Below, one piece after another: positions 56,258-64,000 of a DNA stretch of 64,000 bases (position 1 is the first letter of the stretch; the number at the start of each line of letters is the position of its first letter). Below the pieces are notes generated by a model. It ran no database searches. It had not been told where the DNA came from and saw nothing but the letters and a program-made list of their open reading frames with translations. The translations under genes and the position numbers were made by a program. Source of the DNA: Granulicatella elegans ATCC 700633 (GTDB lineage Bacteria > Bacillota > Bacilli > Lactobacillales > Aerococcaceae); NCBI RefSeq assembly GCF_000162475.2, contig NZ_KI391971.1, positions 1,136,911-1,200,910 on the forward strand. Reading direction: 5' to 3'.

Positions 56258-56335
56258 GTGGTCAACTCCTTATCAATAACCTTATAAACAACATTTTTGA
56301 TAATATCACATGTATAAATCATGTAAAAGTCAATG

Positions 56336-56379
56336 CAAAAACCGCCAATCAAGAGAACCTAACTCTTAATTGACGGTTT
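56336..56379 (-). terminator. Terminator after the recombinase/methyltransferase remnants
   Basis: AACCGTCAATTAAGAG pairs with CTCTTGATTGGCGGTT (one G-T and one mismatch), then TTTT. Confidence 0.75.
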
Positions 56380-56393
56380 ATATTAGTATTAAA

Positions 56394-56529
56394 TCATACT
56401 TCCATTTCAATTCCAGATTTAAAGCATATTACAAAGTGGTCATCATAAATACTAACATTCTGGATAATCTTCCTTACTAGGGTATCATCATAACGTGTAA
56501 CCATTACTGGAACATAAGCTATAAATTTC
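56394..56529 (-). pseudogene. C-terminal remnant of a large serine recombinase
   Basis: The minus strand encodes about 45 residues: KFIAYVPVMVTRYDDTLVRK, then IIQNVSIYDDHFVICFKSGI, then EMEV and a TGA stop. The VTRYDDTLVRKxI...V.IYDD...FKSGIE pattern is the C-terminal end of TnpX/Tn916-like-element serine recombinases. No catalytic domain is present. It is fused to the methyltransferase remnant at about 56525. Confidence 0.65.
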
Positions 56530-56921
56530 GTCTTTAAAATGTCCGTTATTTGCAGTTAATATATTGGCTACATTTTCTAGTACAAAATACTTCGGTCTAA
56601 CAACACTAACTACCTCAAAAAATATTTAAATAAATAATTACGTGGATCATCCATTATTTTTCTTTTCCCTTTTTGAGAAAATCCTTGACAAGGTGGTCCC
56701 CAAACAATTACGTCTATATTTTTATACTCATTAAAAACATCATCAATATCTAATTTTGAAATATCTTCATTAATCATTTTCACTTTAGGATGATTTTTTT
56801 TATAAAAATTAGCTATAGAATAGTCAACTTCATTTGCTAAAACAATTTCAAATCCTGAGTCGAAAAATTCTTTAGATAGTCCACCAACTCCAAAAAACAA
56901 ATCAATAACTTGTCTTTTCAT
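56526..56921 (-). pseudogene. C5-cytosine DNA methyltransferase, frameshifted and truncated
   Basis: The N-terminal 100 residues show motif I (DLFFGVGGLSKEFFDSGFEI) and the catalytic motif IV VWGPPCQGFSQKGKR. The frame then breaks in a T-run near 56616 (six T where seven would restore it). The continuation in the other frame reads VRPKYFVLENVANILTANNG and HFKDE, containing the ENV motif. After about 56526 the sequence turns into a recombinase tail, so the target-recognition domain is missing. Confidence 0.85.
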
Positions 56922-57626
56922 CTTCTACCCTCATATTCGCTAATTTAGCATATTTTTCTTCTAATTCAACACCGATAAAATTTCTATTTAATCTATAGCT
57001 TGCAATTGCAGAAGAACCGCTTCCTAGAAATGGATCTACTACTAAATCGCCCTCATTTGAAAGCAATCTTATAAAATGTTCGAATAATATAATTGGCTTT
57101 TGTGTTGGATGTTTACCTAATTTCTTTTCCCTAGCAGTCGTGACAGATGTTTCAATATAGTCTAGAACCAATTTACCTTTATTATTGAATGTTCCTGTTT
57201 TTGTTTTATAAGTAAAATATATCCAGCACTCATTTGAATTAATAAAATGTAAATTCATATTTCTAGGTATTGGATTTGTTTTGTGCCAAATTCCAGTGGT
57301 TTTATAATAAAAACCAAATTCATTTACTATTTCAACAAGAGTTTCAACCCTTAATATTGACATAAAAACTATCATGGAAGTACCATTCTTAAGTATCCTA
57401 CTTAATTCTTTAAAAACAATCTCATATGGTCTTTCCAATCATTAAAATCTAAATCATCCCAACCAGCAGCACCAAAAAAATTAGAACGCATTTTTTATAG
57501 ATTTGTATCTCTCCCGTTCATGAAATTCGCAATATTATATGGAGAATCTGTAATAATTAAATCAACCGTAGATGAGTCTAACTTCCTCAATTCTTCTATT
57601 CATTCTCCATTTATTATTTCAATCAT
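56902..57626 (-). pseudogene. N6-adenine (or N4-cytosine) DNA methyltransferase, broken
   Basis: Start ATG at 57626 overlaps the HTH gene. The product would begin MIEIINGE, then TGA, IEELRKLDSSTVDLIITDSP (motif IV, DSPY) and NIANFMNGRDTNL, then TAA. A frameshift follows near 57440. The C-terminal 175 residues (56902-57438) are open and carry LGKHPTQKP and VVDPFLGSGSSAIASYRLN, the AdoMet motif. At least two stops and one frameshift make activity impossible. It overlaps the start of the C5 methyltransferase. Confidence 0.85.
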
Positions 57627-57825
57627 TTTTAATACACTCCATAATTTCTGATATGTCGCAATCCAATGCATCACAAATTCTGAGCAAAATATCGGTAGTT
57701 ACATTCTCACCATTCTTTAATTTATAAAATGTACTCCTACTTACATTTGCTTTTTCCATAAGCTCATTATGTTGCATATCTAAATCAATGAGTTTTTTAA
57801 ATAACCTTTTATAACTTAATTCCAT
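57619..57825 (-). CDS. XRE-family HTH regulator
   Basis: A 68-residue Cro/C1-type DNA-binding protein. MEKANVSRSTFYKLKNGENV is the HTH and DILLRICDALDCDISEIMEC the family C-terminal half. GGAGG in front of the ATG at 57825 favours this over a start 14 codons upstream. It runs into the methyltransferase remnant, so it was probably the control gene of a restriction-modification system whose other parts are now broken. Confidence 0.85.
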   Translation of the reverse strand: MELSYKRLFKKLIDLDMQHNELMEKANVSRSTFYKLKNGENVTTDILLRICDALDCDISEIMECIKND

Positions 57826-57912
57826 ATAACCTCCAAGATTATTTTTTCGATAGCTAATCTCGTACATATATACATTAAAAAAATACTTATGTTTGTTATT
57901 ACATACAAATTT

Positions 57913-57921
57913 ATTATAACA
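57913..57921 (-). promoter_or_regulatory. Extended -10 promoter of the HTH gene
   Basis: TGTTATAAT on the minus strand, about 88 bases before the ATG at 57825; -35 weak. Confidence 0.45.
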
Positions 57922-57959
57922 TTAACTATAGGTTATTTTTAATCAATTGATACATCACT

Positions 57960-58240
57960 TTAAAAAAGCAAAAAAATAAAGGCCGTCCGGAGACTACCGA
58001 TATTTATCTCTCTGCACCTTTGCTATGGTCTTTCTTATTAGACTTAGTTTTGTCATCTATCTTAAAGCTTTTTATTTGACCTAATATAGAATTTTTTCCT
58101 CATCATCATACCCTCCAACTTTTGAGTATAAAAATAGACAATAGAGTTTTTAATTTCTATCGTCTAAGATTATCTAATATTTATTTTTCTTTAAATTGAT
58201 TTTATTGTATAGTTTAATAATTCTATTAATCCAATTATAA
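57960..58240. other. Island right end, no recognisable gene
   Basis: A short G+C-richer piece (AAAGGCCGTCCGGAGACTAC near 57977) lies in otherwise A/T-rich DNA, with a possible hairpin TAGACAATAGA...TCTATCGTCTA at 58134-58166. No coding frame, tRNA or known repeat is seen. Confidence 0.3.
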
Positions 58241-58275
58241 AAATCATGACCACCCGTTAGACGGGTGGTCATGAT
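58239..58275 (-). terminator. Terminator of the aminopeptidase gene
   Basis: A 15-bp perfect stem ATCATGACCACCCGT / ACGGGTGGTCATGAT with a TAG loop and TTTT run, starting at the stop codon. Confidence 0.92.
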
Positions 58276-59309
58276 TATACTAATTCACTTTTCAAATAAG
58301 CATCTACTAAAGCTTCAGTTGCTTGAATTGATTTAATATGAGTTCTTTCATAGGAATGACTTGATTCGATTCCTGCTCCTAGTAAAGCATGTTTGACATC
58401 TGCTCCTGCACGCATGGCAGCTGAAGCATCACTTCCATAAAATGGATAAATATCTAAGCGATAGTCAATCTCTTTTTCTTTTGCTAAGTCTACTAAATGT
58501 TGACGTAGCGTATAATTATAAGGACCAGAACCATCTTTCACACAAATAGAAACCGTATATTCATCTGTTTGTTGGTCATCCCCCATTGCACCCATATCGA
58601 CTGCTAAAAATTCCACAGCATTTTCAGGAATACTACTATTCGCCCCTGTTCCTGTTTCTTCAATACAACTAAACATAAAATGAGTCGTTACTGGTAACTG
58701 AACATGCCAATCACGATAAGTTTTTAATAAATTTAATAAAATAGCTGCACTAACTTTATCGTCCAAGAAACGACTTTTTACAAATCCAGTTGGAGTAATC
58801 GTTGTACGCGGATCAAAGGAAACAAAATCTCCCACTTCAATTCCATAACTTCTTGTCTCTTGTTCAAAATTTACTTCTAGATCCAAACGAACTTCCATAT
58901 TATCTTGCGTACGTTCTGCTGTACCAGCATCTTTATAAACATGACAACTTGTTTGATGAATTAAAATGGTTCCCGTTACACTTTCACCTGTTGAAGCAAT
59001 ATGAACGGTACAGTTTTCTCCTTCAATCATATTCCATGGATATCCACCAATTTTATCTAACTTCAAACGACCACTTGGTTTAATAGCACGAACAATCGCT
59101 CCTAATGTATCAACATGGGCAGTTACTACACGACTACTCGTATTGTCCTTCCCTTCTACCGTTACGATAATATTCCCTTTTGGTGTTCTTTTATAAGGGT
59201 AACATAATTTTTCTAGAGTTTTCATTAAGTACTCTTGTACTCCTACTGTATATCCCGTTGGAGAAGGGACTGCTAATAATTCTTGTAAATATTCTAATGT
59301 TTGATTCAT
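58275..59309 (-). CDS. M42-family metallo-aminopeptidase
   Basis: A 344-residue cytosolic peptidase (glutamyl aminopeptidase/endoglucanase M42 family). Metal and catalytic motifs are VVTAHVDTLGA, SRFLDDKVSAAILL, CIEETGTGANSS, VDMGA and ERTHIKSI. It removes N-terminal residues from peptides. The part 58275-58680 is duplicated at 51543-51955. The intact copy may therefore have a C-terminus supplied by the inserted island (inference). Confidence 0.92.
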   Translation of the reverse strand: MNQTLEYLQELLAVPSPTGYTVGVQEYLMKTLEKLCYPYKRTPKGNIIVTVEGKDNTSSRVVTAHVDTLGAIVRAIKPSGRLKLDKIGGYPWNMIEGENCTVHIASTGESVTGTILIHQTSCHVYKDAGTAERTQDNMEVRLDLEVNFEQETRSYGIEVGDFVSFDPRTTITPTGFVKSRFLDDKVSAAILLNLLKTYRDWHVQLPVTTHFMFSCIEETGTGANSSIPENAVEFLAVDMGAMGDDQQTDEYTVSICVKDGSGPYNYTLRQHLVDLAKEKEIDYRLDIYPFYGSDASAAMRAGADVKHALLGAGIESSHSYERTHIKSIQATEALVDAYLKSELV

Positions 59310-59333
59310 GTATAAATTCCTTTCAAATAACTT

Positions 59334-60713
59334 CTAAATTCCTACCATATCTCGGTAAAGTTGATGTGCATAACTATCCGTCATTCCTGAGATAAAATCA
59401 GTTGCCAATAATAAGCGTAAATATAATTTTTCCACTTCAGATTTACCTTCTGCAAAATAATGATACGAACGTTTTTGACTTTCTGAAATAATACCGATTC
59501 TCTTCAAATCCACATAATCTAATCGACGGTTTGTATCATAGGCTACTAATGGTGGAACAAAATTCTCTAATAAATACGTTAAAGTTGAATACCCTGCTAT
59601 TTCCAAACGTAAAATACTCTTATGATCATATATTTTATCTTCAGAAATTTTTCTTAAATGAGTGTATAACTCATGTGCGCTAGAGTCCGATAATAAATCT
59701 TGCTGATACTCTCCATTCATAATCTTCTCATAATGAAGAACGAAAGACTCTGTCGCTGCATCGATTAACATTGTTCTTAAATCAACAAAAAATTGATTGA
59801 TACTAAAAATTTCTTCATCAATCGTTTCTAATATTTTCACAACTTTTTTAGAATGTGGAGAAGTTTTATCTTCTTTTAATACCGTAAGTAAATACTCTTT
59901 TGCAACAGCAAATCTTAAAACACCTTTTCCAATGGCATCTTCCATATCTGCAATTAAATATGCAATATCATCTGCAGCTTCTAAAATAAACGTCAATGGA
60001 TGGCGATTTTCTCCTGTTCCAGTAATCGAAGTAATTTGACGGAAAATATCTTCTTCAGCTCTGAAAAATCCTACTTTTTTTGAAGTGATTTTGTCAGTTT
60101 TTGGCTGATTAGAAGCTCTTGTATATTTTAAAATCGTATTAATGGTCGCAGGAGTTAAATCTAACCCATCAAAGTTTCCCTTAAAATCATGTAACTTCGA
60201 TATAATTCGTAATGATTGTGCATTCCCTTCAAAATGATAAAAATCATGTACATAAGGGCTTGCTAAAAATTCATCTGCTACATCTGAATGTTCTGCTAAA
60301 ATTCGTGGTAAATTTTTCTTAAACCATTGTCGAATAATATCTTCTCCAAAATGTCCATAAGGAGGATTCCCAATATCATGTAATAAACTTGCACATTCTA
60401 CAATTCGAGCAATATCACTTTGATGCTCAATCATTTCTTGTTTGCTGGAATCTGTTTCGGTCAATGAATCTTGTTGCAATAATCGTATAATTTCACTCAC
60501 TAATGTTCTTGCAATCATTGCTACTTCTAAAGAATGTGTTAACCTTGTATGAATAAAGTCTAATCTTTCTAATGGAAATACTTGCGTCTTATCTTGTAAT
60601 CGCCTAAAAGCAGGACTTGTTACAATTCTTTTATAATCATCATCAAACTCGTTACGATGGTTTGAATCTTTGTCTGAAAGACGAGTAGTTGCCAATAAAG
60701 TTTTCCATTCCAT
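59334..60713 (-). CDS. dgt: Deoxyguanosinetriphosphate triphosphohydrolase-like HD protein
   Basis: A 459-residue HD-domain enzyme. RRLQDKTQVFPL and TRLTHSLEVAMIARTL, then CASLLHDIGNPPYGHFGED (the HD pair), HFEGNAQSLRI and AADDIAYLIADMEDA are the dGTPase signatures. It hydrolyses dNTPs to nucleoside and triphosphate and so affects dNTP pools. GAAAGGAG precedes the ATG. Confidence 0.92.
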   Translation of the reverse strand: MEWKTLLATTRLSDKDSNHRNEFDDDYKRIVTSPAFRRLQDKTQVFPLERLDFIHTRLTHSLEVAMIARTLVSEIIRLLQQDSLTETDSSKQEMIEHQSDIARIVECASLLHDIGNPPYGHFGEDIIRQWFKKNLPRILAEHSDVADEFLASPYVHDFYHFEGNAQSLRIISKLHDFKGNFDGLDLTPATINTILKYTRASNQPKTDKITSKKVGFFRAEEDIFRQITSITGTGENRHPLTFILEAADDIAYLIADMEDAIGKGVLRFAVAKEYLLTVLKEDKTSPHSKKVVKILETIDEEIFSINQFFVDLRTMLIDAATESFVLHYEKIMNGEYQQDLLSDSSAHELYTHLRKISEDKIYDHKSILRLEIAGYSTLTYLLENFVPPLVAYDTNRRLDYVDLKRIGIISESQKRSYHYFAEGKSEVEKLYLRLLLATDFISGMTDSYAHQLYRDMVGI

Positions 60714-60770
60714 GTCATCACTCCTTTCCTCTATCTTAAACCAATTTACGAAACATTTCCATCTTAGAAA

Positions 60771-60804
60771 GAAAAAAGAGCAAAGTATTCGACTACTTCA
60801 CTCT
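60771..60804 (-). terminator. Terminator of the MATE gene
   Basis: GAGTGAAGTA / TACTTTGCTC (with wobble pairs) followed by six T on the minus strand. Confidence 0.8.
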
Positions 60805-60811
60805 CTAATGA

Positions 60812-62191
60812 TTATTTGGATAAAATCAATTCTTCTTTCATATGAATATCGTGTAATTCTCGTTTAAAGAAAAATAGACAAAGAACTAAAGAAATAACAT
60901 CTGATACAGGGGTAGCAAACATCATCCCCTCTACTCCAAAAGTATAAGTCATCAATAACATGACAGGTAATAAAATCAATAATTGTCTTGCTAATGATAA
61001 AAATGCTCCCGTTTTTGCTTTTCCAATTGCTGGGAAAAATGTTGTAATTAAAATCGTTATTCCATTAATTAAAGTAAATAGCATAAAGTATCTCATATAA
61101 CGAATTCCAAATTCAAAATACAAATCATTTCCATTACCGAATAGTTGAATAATTTGTAACGGGAAAATTTCAAACACTGCCCAAGTAACAAATGAAAGTC
61201 CAAATCCTATTTTTAATGCTAGAAATATCGTTTGACGTACTCGCTCGTAATATTTTGCTCCATAATTATATCCGACAATCGGCTGAACTCCTTGCGTCAT
61301 TCCAATAATTAATGCAATAAAAATAACAAATACTTTAGAAACAATTCCTCCAACTGCAATTGGAATTTCACTTCCATAAATAGACATAGCTCCATATGTT
61401 TTCAATAAATTATTCGACACAATTTGTACAATTAAGGCTGAAATTTGGAAAATAAATGAAGTCAATCCTAGAGCAGCAATTGCTTCTACTTGCTTCATAT
61501 GTGGGATAAAATCTTCCCATTGAAATTTCACGGAACGAAACTTTGGAATATAGGCAAATAATAATAATGCTGAAACCATCTGACTGATCACCGTTGCCCA
61601 AGCTGCTCCTGCAATTCCCATTTGAAATACAAAAATGAAAATTGGATCTAATACCGTATTTAAAACAGCTCCGGCAATTATCGCCATCATTGAAAAAGTC
61701 GCTCTTCCATCTGAACGAACAAGCGGATTGAATCCTGTTGAAAATAAGAAAAACGGAATCCCATACGCCGTAATGCGAGAATACTCCATGGCATAATCAA
61801 AAATTTGATCTGTTGCTCCAAATAGTTGCATTAAAGGTGCTAAAAAGATTTGAACAATCACGCAAACTGCAATTCCCATCACAATTAATTGAACAACTGC
61901 TGTCCCTGCAATTCTTCTAGCTTTCTCCACTTCTTTTCTACCTAATTCTAAATTAAAATTAGATGCAGCCCCTACTCCTGTCATTAATCCTAATGCTAAA
62001 CAAATCGTTGTAATTGGAAAAGCAATATTTGTCGCAGCATTTCCTAAATATCCAACTCCTTGTCCAATAAAAATTTGATCAACGATGTTATATAAGGCAT
62101 TGACGACATTAGCAATCATTGCGGGAACCGCTAATTGCATCAATAATTTTTTGATGGGCTGCGTTCCCATCGGATTTTCAATAGTTGTCAT
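60812..62191 (-). CDS. MATE-family efflux transporter
   Basis: A 459-residue protein with 12 membrane helices in two similar halves. KKLLMQLAVPAMIANVVNAL with YNIVDQIFIGQGVGYLGNAA and GMTQGVQPIVGYNYGAKYYE are the classic DinF/NorM/MepA motifs. It exports cationic drugs or metabolites with Na+ or H+. The MepA-like branch fits best; substrate not known. No regulator is adjacent. Confidence 0.9.
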   Translation of the reverse strand: MTTIENPMGTQPIKKLLMQLAVPAMIANVVNALYNIVDQIFIGQGVGYLGNAATNIAFPITTICLALGLMTGVGAASNFNLELGRKEVEKARRIAGTAVVQLIVMGIAVCVIVQIFLAPLMQLFGATDQIFDYAMEYSRITAYGIPFFLFSTGFNPLVRSDGRATFSMMAIIAGAVLNTVLDPIFIFVFQMGIAGAAWATVISQMVSALLLFAYIPKFRSVKFQWEDFIPHMKQVEAIAALGLTSFIFQISALIVQIVSNNLLKTYGAMSIYGSEIPIAVGGIVSKVFVIFIALIIGMTQGVQPIVGYNYGAKYYERVRQTIFLALKIGFGLSFVTWAVFEIFPLQIIQLFGNGNDLYFEFGIRYMRYFMLFTLINGITILITTFFPAIGKAKTGAFLSLARQLLILLPVMLLMTYTFGVEGMMFATPVSDVISLVLCLFFFKRELHDIHMKEELILSK

Positions 62192-62283
62192 ATATGAACT
62201 CCTTTTTTGTAACTTCGAACAAAAATATTGTAAGGTGGTTTAAATAAATATGTCAATGAAATATTTTTCTATATGAACAGTAG

Positions 62284-62571
62284 TTATCTTTTTCTATTTT
62301 TCCAAACTCTTTCTATGATACTTAAACTACTAGATTTATAAATATGATTTCTTGAAATAGTCGTGTCTCTTAATTTAACAATCTCTGGATGATTTCTCAC
62401 TTCACTTTGTTTCCAAGAACTATAATTAATCCCTAATTGTTCACACATTTCTCTTGTTGTTAAGTTTTCCTTGCACATTGTTGTTTTTTGATATCCCAGT
62501 TTTTGTAGCAATTTATCAAACCGTTCTGGATTTTGTTCAATTGCATTAAACACTAAATCTTCTACTTCCAT
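62284..62571 (-). CDS. Small protein of unknown function, HTH-like
   Basis: A 95-residue protein. The middle LTTREMCEQLGINYSSWKQS resembles a helix-turn-helix of excisionase/MerR type, and the C-terminus is basic (RVWKNRKR). A Shine-Dalgarno AAGGGAA precedes the ATG. I do not recognise a family. It might be a regulator of the divergent two-gene operon at 62742. Confidence 0.55.
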   Translation of the reverse strand: MEVEDLVFNAIEQNPERFDKLLQKLGYQKTTMCKENLTTREMCEQLGINYSSWKQSEVRNHPEIVKLRDTTISRNHIYKSSSLSIIERVWKNRKR

Positions 62572-62741
62572 AAATGTTATTCCCTTCTATTTATTAGATA
62601 CCTTATTATACTACCATTTATTAATAAACAATGAATAGCACATTTGTGAACTATAAAGATCCTCCACAAACTTTACACTCATAAGTGCTTCAGCTATAAT
62701 AAACTACAAAGATTGAGTCAATTTCTTATAGGAGGAAAATT

Positions 62742-63026
62742 ATGGAATGGTATGATTATATGATAAACGCTTCCAAACAGTCACGTTTTAATGCTAGTCA
62801 CTGGTTTCGATATTTACGCAAAGTTATTTTTGAAGACTATTCTTATTTAACAGACGAAGATGTCGAGAAATTATTAAACTCCGAAGAACTTACTCATTTT
62901 CAAAAAGTGAGTTTAAAATATGCTATACAAAAACATAGCCCTACTCATGAATATGTTATTTCATTAAATAAACCCGCTAAATTAACGAATGTTCAAAAAT
63001 TAATGGAGAAATACAAACATGGATAA
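62742..63026 (+). CDS. Uncharacterised 94-residue protein, partner of a nucleotidyltransferase
   Basis: A soluble, mostly helical protein rich in Lys, Glu and Tyr (MEWYDYMINASKQSRF start; DEDVEKLLNSEELTHFQKVS). AGGAGG six bases before the ATG. It overlaps the following nucleotidyltransferase gene by 8 bases, so the two products are probably made together. No family recognised; antitoxin-like or accessory roles are guesses. Confidence 0.75.
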   Translation: MEWYDYMINASKQSRFNASHWFRYLRKVIFEDYSYLTDEDVEKLLNSEELTHFQKVSLKYAIQKHSPTHEYVISLNKPAKLTNVQKLMEKYKHG

Positions 63027-63576
63027 AATGAAACCTGTCTTTGAAGCATTAAACCAAGAATTATCTCAAAAAAATCTTTCTTTAACGATTATTTGTGTTG
63101 GTGGTTATGTGTTAGAATATCATGGCTTACGAGCTACTCAAGATGTAGATGCTTTTTATGAAGAAAGTCATCAAATCAACGAGATAATTGCTCGTGTTGG
63201 TCAAAAGTTTAACCTAAATACTCAGGAAGAACTATGGCTCAACAATAATGTGGCAAATATGAATCAACAACCTCCATTAGATTTATGTGATACCTTGTAC
63301 TCCTTTACTCACTTAACCGTACTAGTTGCACCAATTGAATATGTACTCGGAATGAAAATGATGAGCGCTCGAGAGCAAGATTTAAAAGATATCGGGATGA
63401 TTATTAAATTTAAAAACTTCCGTTCCCCTTTCGATGCCTTTGATACCTTGAAAAAAATGGGATTTTCTATCATTGATTTTTCAATTCTATTAGAAGGATT
63501 TAGCTACGCATACGGTATTGACTGGTTAGAAGAATTTTTCAAAGAAAACCAAGAACAACTTCAAAAATATTATTAA
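63019..63576 (+). CDS. Nucleotidyltransferase-fold protein (DUF6036/AbiEii-like)
   Basis: A 185-residue protein. ICVGGYVLEYHGLRATQDVD has the GG...(T/S)xDVD pattern of the pol-beta-like nucleotidyltransferase fold as in DUF6036/AbiEii-type proteins; the later APIEYVLGMKMMSAREQDLK fits the MNT-like C-terminal helix. Small operons of this sort are often toxin-antitoxin or phage-defence modules, but the substrate here is unknown. Followed by its own terminator. Confidence 0.75.
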   Translation: MDKMKPVFEALNQELSQKNLSLTIICVGGYVLEYHGLRATQDVDAFYEESHQINEIIARVGQKFNLNTQEELWLNNNVANMNQQPPLDLCDTLYSFTHLTVLVAPIEYVLGMKMMSAREQDLKDIGMIIKFKNFRSPFDAFDTLKKMGFSIIDFSILLEGFSYAYGIDWLEEFFKENQEQLQKYY

Positions 63577-63583
63577 TCACCCT

Positions 63584-63617
63584 AAAGACAATTTCTCGTT
63601 TAGAAGTTGTCTTTTTT
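63584..63617 (+). terminator. Terminator of the nucleotidyltransferase operon
   Basis: AAGACAATTTCT / AGAAGTTGTCTT hairpin and six T. Confidence 0.85.
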
Positions 63618-63623
63618 ACATAT

Positions 63624-63660
63624 AAAAAATCCTGTCGGTGATTTCTCACCAACAGGATTT
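63624..63660 (-). terminator. Terminator of thrS
   Basis: AAATCCTGTTGGTGA / TCACCGACAGGATTT, a 15-bp stem with T-run on the minus strand. Confidence 0.92.
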
Positions 63661-63677
63661 GTCGATCAACCATTAAA

Positions 63678-64000
63678 TTAGTCTTCTAATGGACGAGAGA
63701 AGTTCGCAATTTCACGTTGAACGCGTTCTAAGTATGCTCCAATTGTCATTGAAACAGTTTCTTTTGAACCATAGCGACGAACTGTTACTGTTCCTTCTTC
63801 TACTTCTTTATCCCCGATTACTAATTGATAAGGGATTTTTTGTGTTTGAGAAGCGCGAATCTTGTAACCCATTTTTTCATTACGGTCATCTAATTCAACA
63901 CGTAATCCTAAGCTCATCATTTTTTCTTTTAATGCACGAGCTGCATCATAATGATGTTCTACACTTACTGGAATAATAGTTGCTTGAACTGGAGCTAACC
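63678..64000 (-). CDS. thrS: Threonyl-tRNA synthetase, C-terminal part (partial)
   Basis: The last 107 codons; the gene continues past the right edge. The anticodon-binding domain of class II synthetases is clear: LAPVQATIIPVS, HYDAARALKEKMMSLGLRVE, DDRNEKMGYKIRASQTQKIP and VIGDKEVEEGTVTVRRYGSK. Threonine-specific by the overall match. No regulatory region is visible here. Confidence 0.95.
   Translation of the reverse strand, partial: LAPVQATIIPVSVEHHYDAARALKEKMMSLGLRVELDDRNEKMGYKIRASQTQKIPYQLVIGDKEVEEGTVTVRRYGSKETVSMTIGAYLERVQREIANFSRPLED

Overview
The window looks like a chromosome segment of a low-GC (about one third G+C) Gram-positive coccus of the order Lactobacillales. Pointers are a YSIRK-type surface protein with a divergent Mga-type regulator, a DUF1827 protein, the PyrK/PyrD pyrimidine operon under PyrR attenuation, a coaBC-PanT pair, PerR, a comG operon and two LytR-CpsA-Psr proteins. 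A LexA-like box in front of recA argues against Streptococcus, which lacks classical LexA. A Carnobacteriaceae or Aerococcaceae member such as Granulicatella is my guess, not a proven assignment. Almost all genes lie on the minus strand.

Layout. 1-5.3 kb: the N-terminal 1141 codons of a collagen-like, G5-containing surface protein (runs off the left edge) and its divergent Mga-like regulator. 5.3-19 kb: a Wzy-type wall-polysaccharide or teichoic-acid cluster. It contains an initiating sugar transferase, a DegT aminotransferase, a CapD-type dehydratase, three transferases (GT2, GT4, LicD), two LCP ligases, TarI and TarJ for CDP-ribitol, a Wzy polymerase and a Wzz-like protein. No flippase is visible. 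19-24.8 kb: coaBC-panT, a flavin-dependent oxidoreductase, ptsH-ptsI and a DUF1827 gene. 24.9-30.6 kb: pyrB-C-K-D-F-E behind a consensus promoter and two tandem PyrR attenuators, preceded by two related hairpin elements of unknown function. 30.8-33.6 kb: rhodanese-like protein, glucokinase, rhomboid protease and 5-formyl-THF cyclo-ligase. 33.6-39.9 kb: a CovRS/ArlRS-like two-component system, then rodZ-pgsA-cinA-recA. 39.9-44.1 kb: comGA to comGG. 44.2-51.5 kb: VanZ, TrhO, an acetyltransferase, a peptidase E-like protein, rpsO, a polysaccharide deacetylase, perR, a DJ-1 protein and degV.

51.5-58.3 kb is a decayed accessory island inserted at the 3' end of an M42 aminopeptidase gene. A displaced and mutated 3' end of that gene remains next to degV. 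The island holds an AAC(6')-like acetyltransferase, an N-terminal scrap of an APH-type phosphotransferase, a cadmium/zinc efflux operon (CadC-type repressor, separate HMA protein, P1B ATPase) with two clear operators, remnants of a serine recombinase and a DUF1413 gene, and an HTH gene with two broken DNA methyltransferases. 58.3-64 kb returns to core genes: aminopeptidase, dGTPase, MATE transporter, a small two-gene nucleotidyltransferase operon of unknown role, and the 3' end of thrS.

How the parts work together: the cell-envelope genes (surface protein, polysaccharide cluster, LCP ligases, deacetylase, two-component system) suggest a host-associated lifestyle. The comG operon gives the DNA-uptake pseudopilus and recA the recombinase needed for transformation. 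No rRNA or tRNA gene or CRISPR array was found. Start codons were adjusted wherever a Shine-Dalgarno sequence or promoter made an internal start clearly better.
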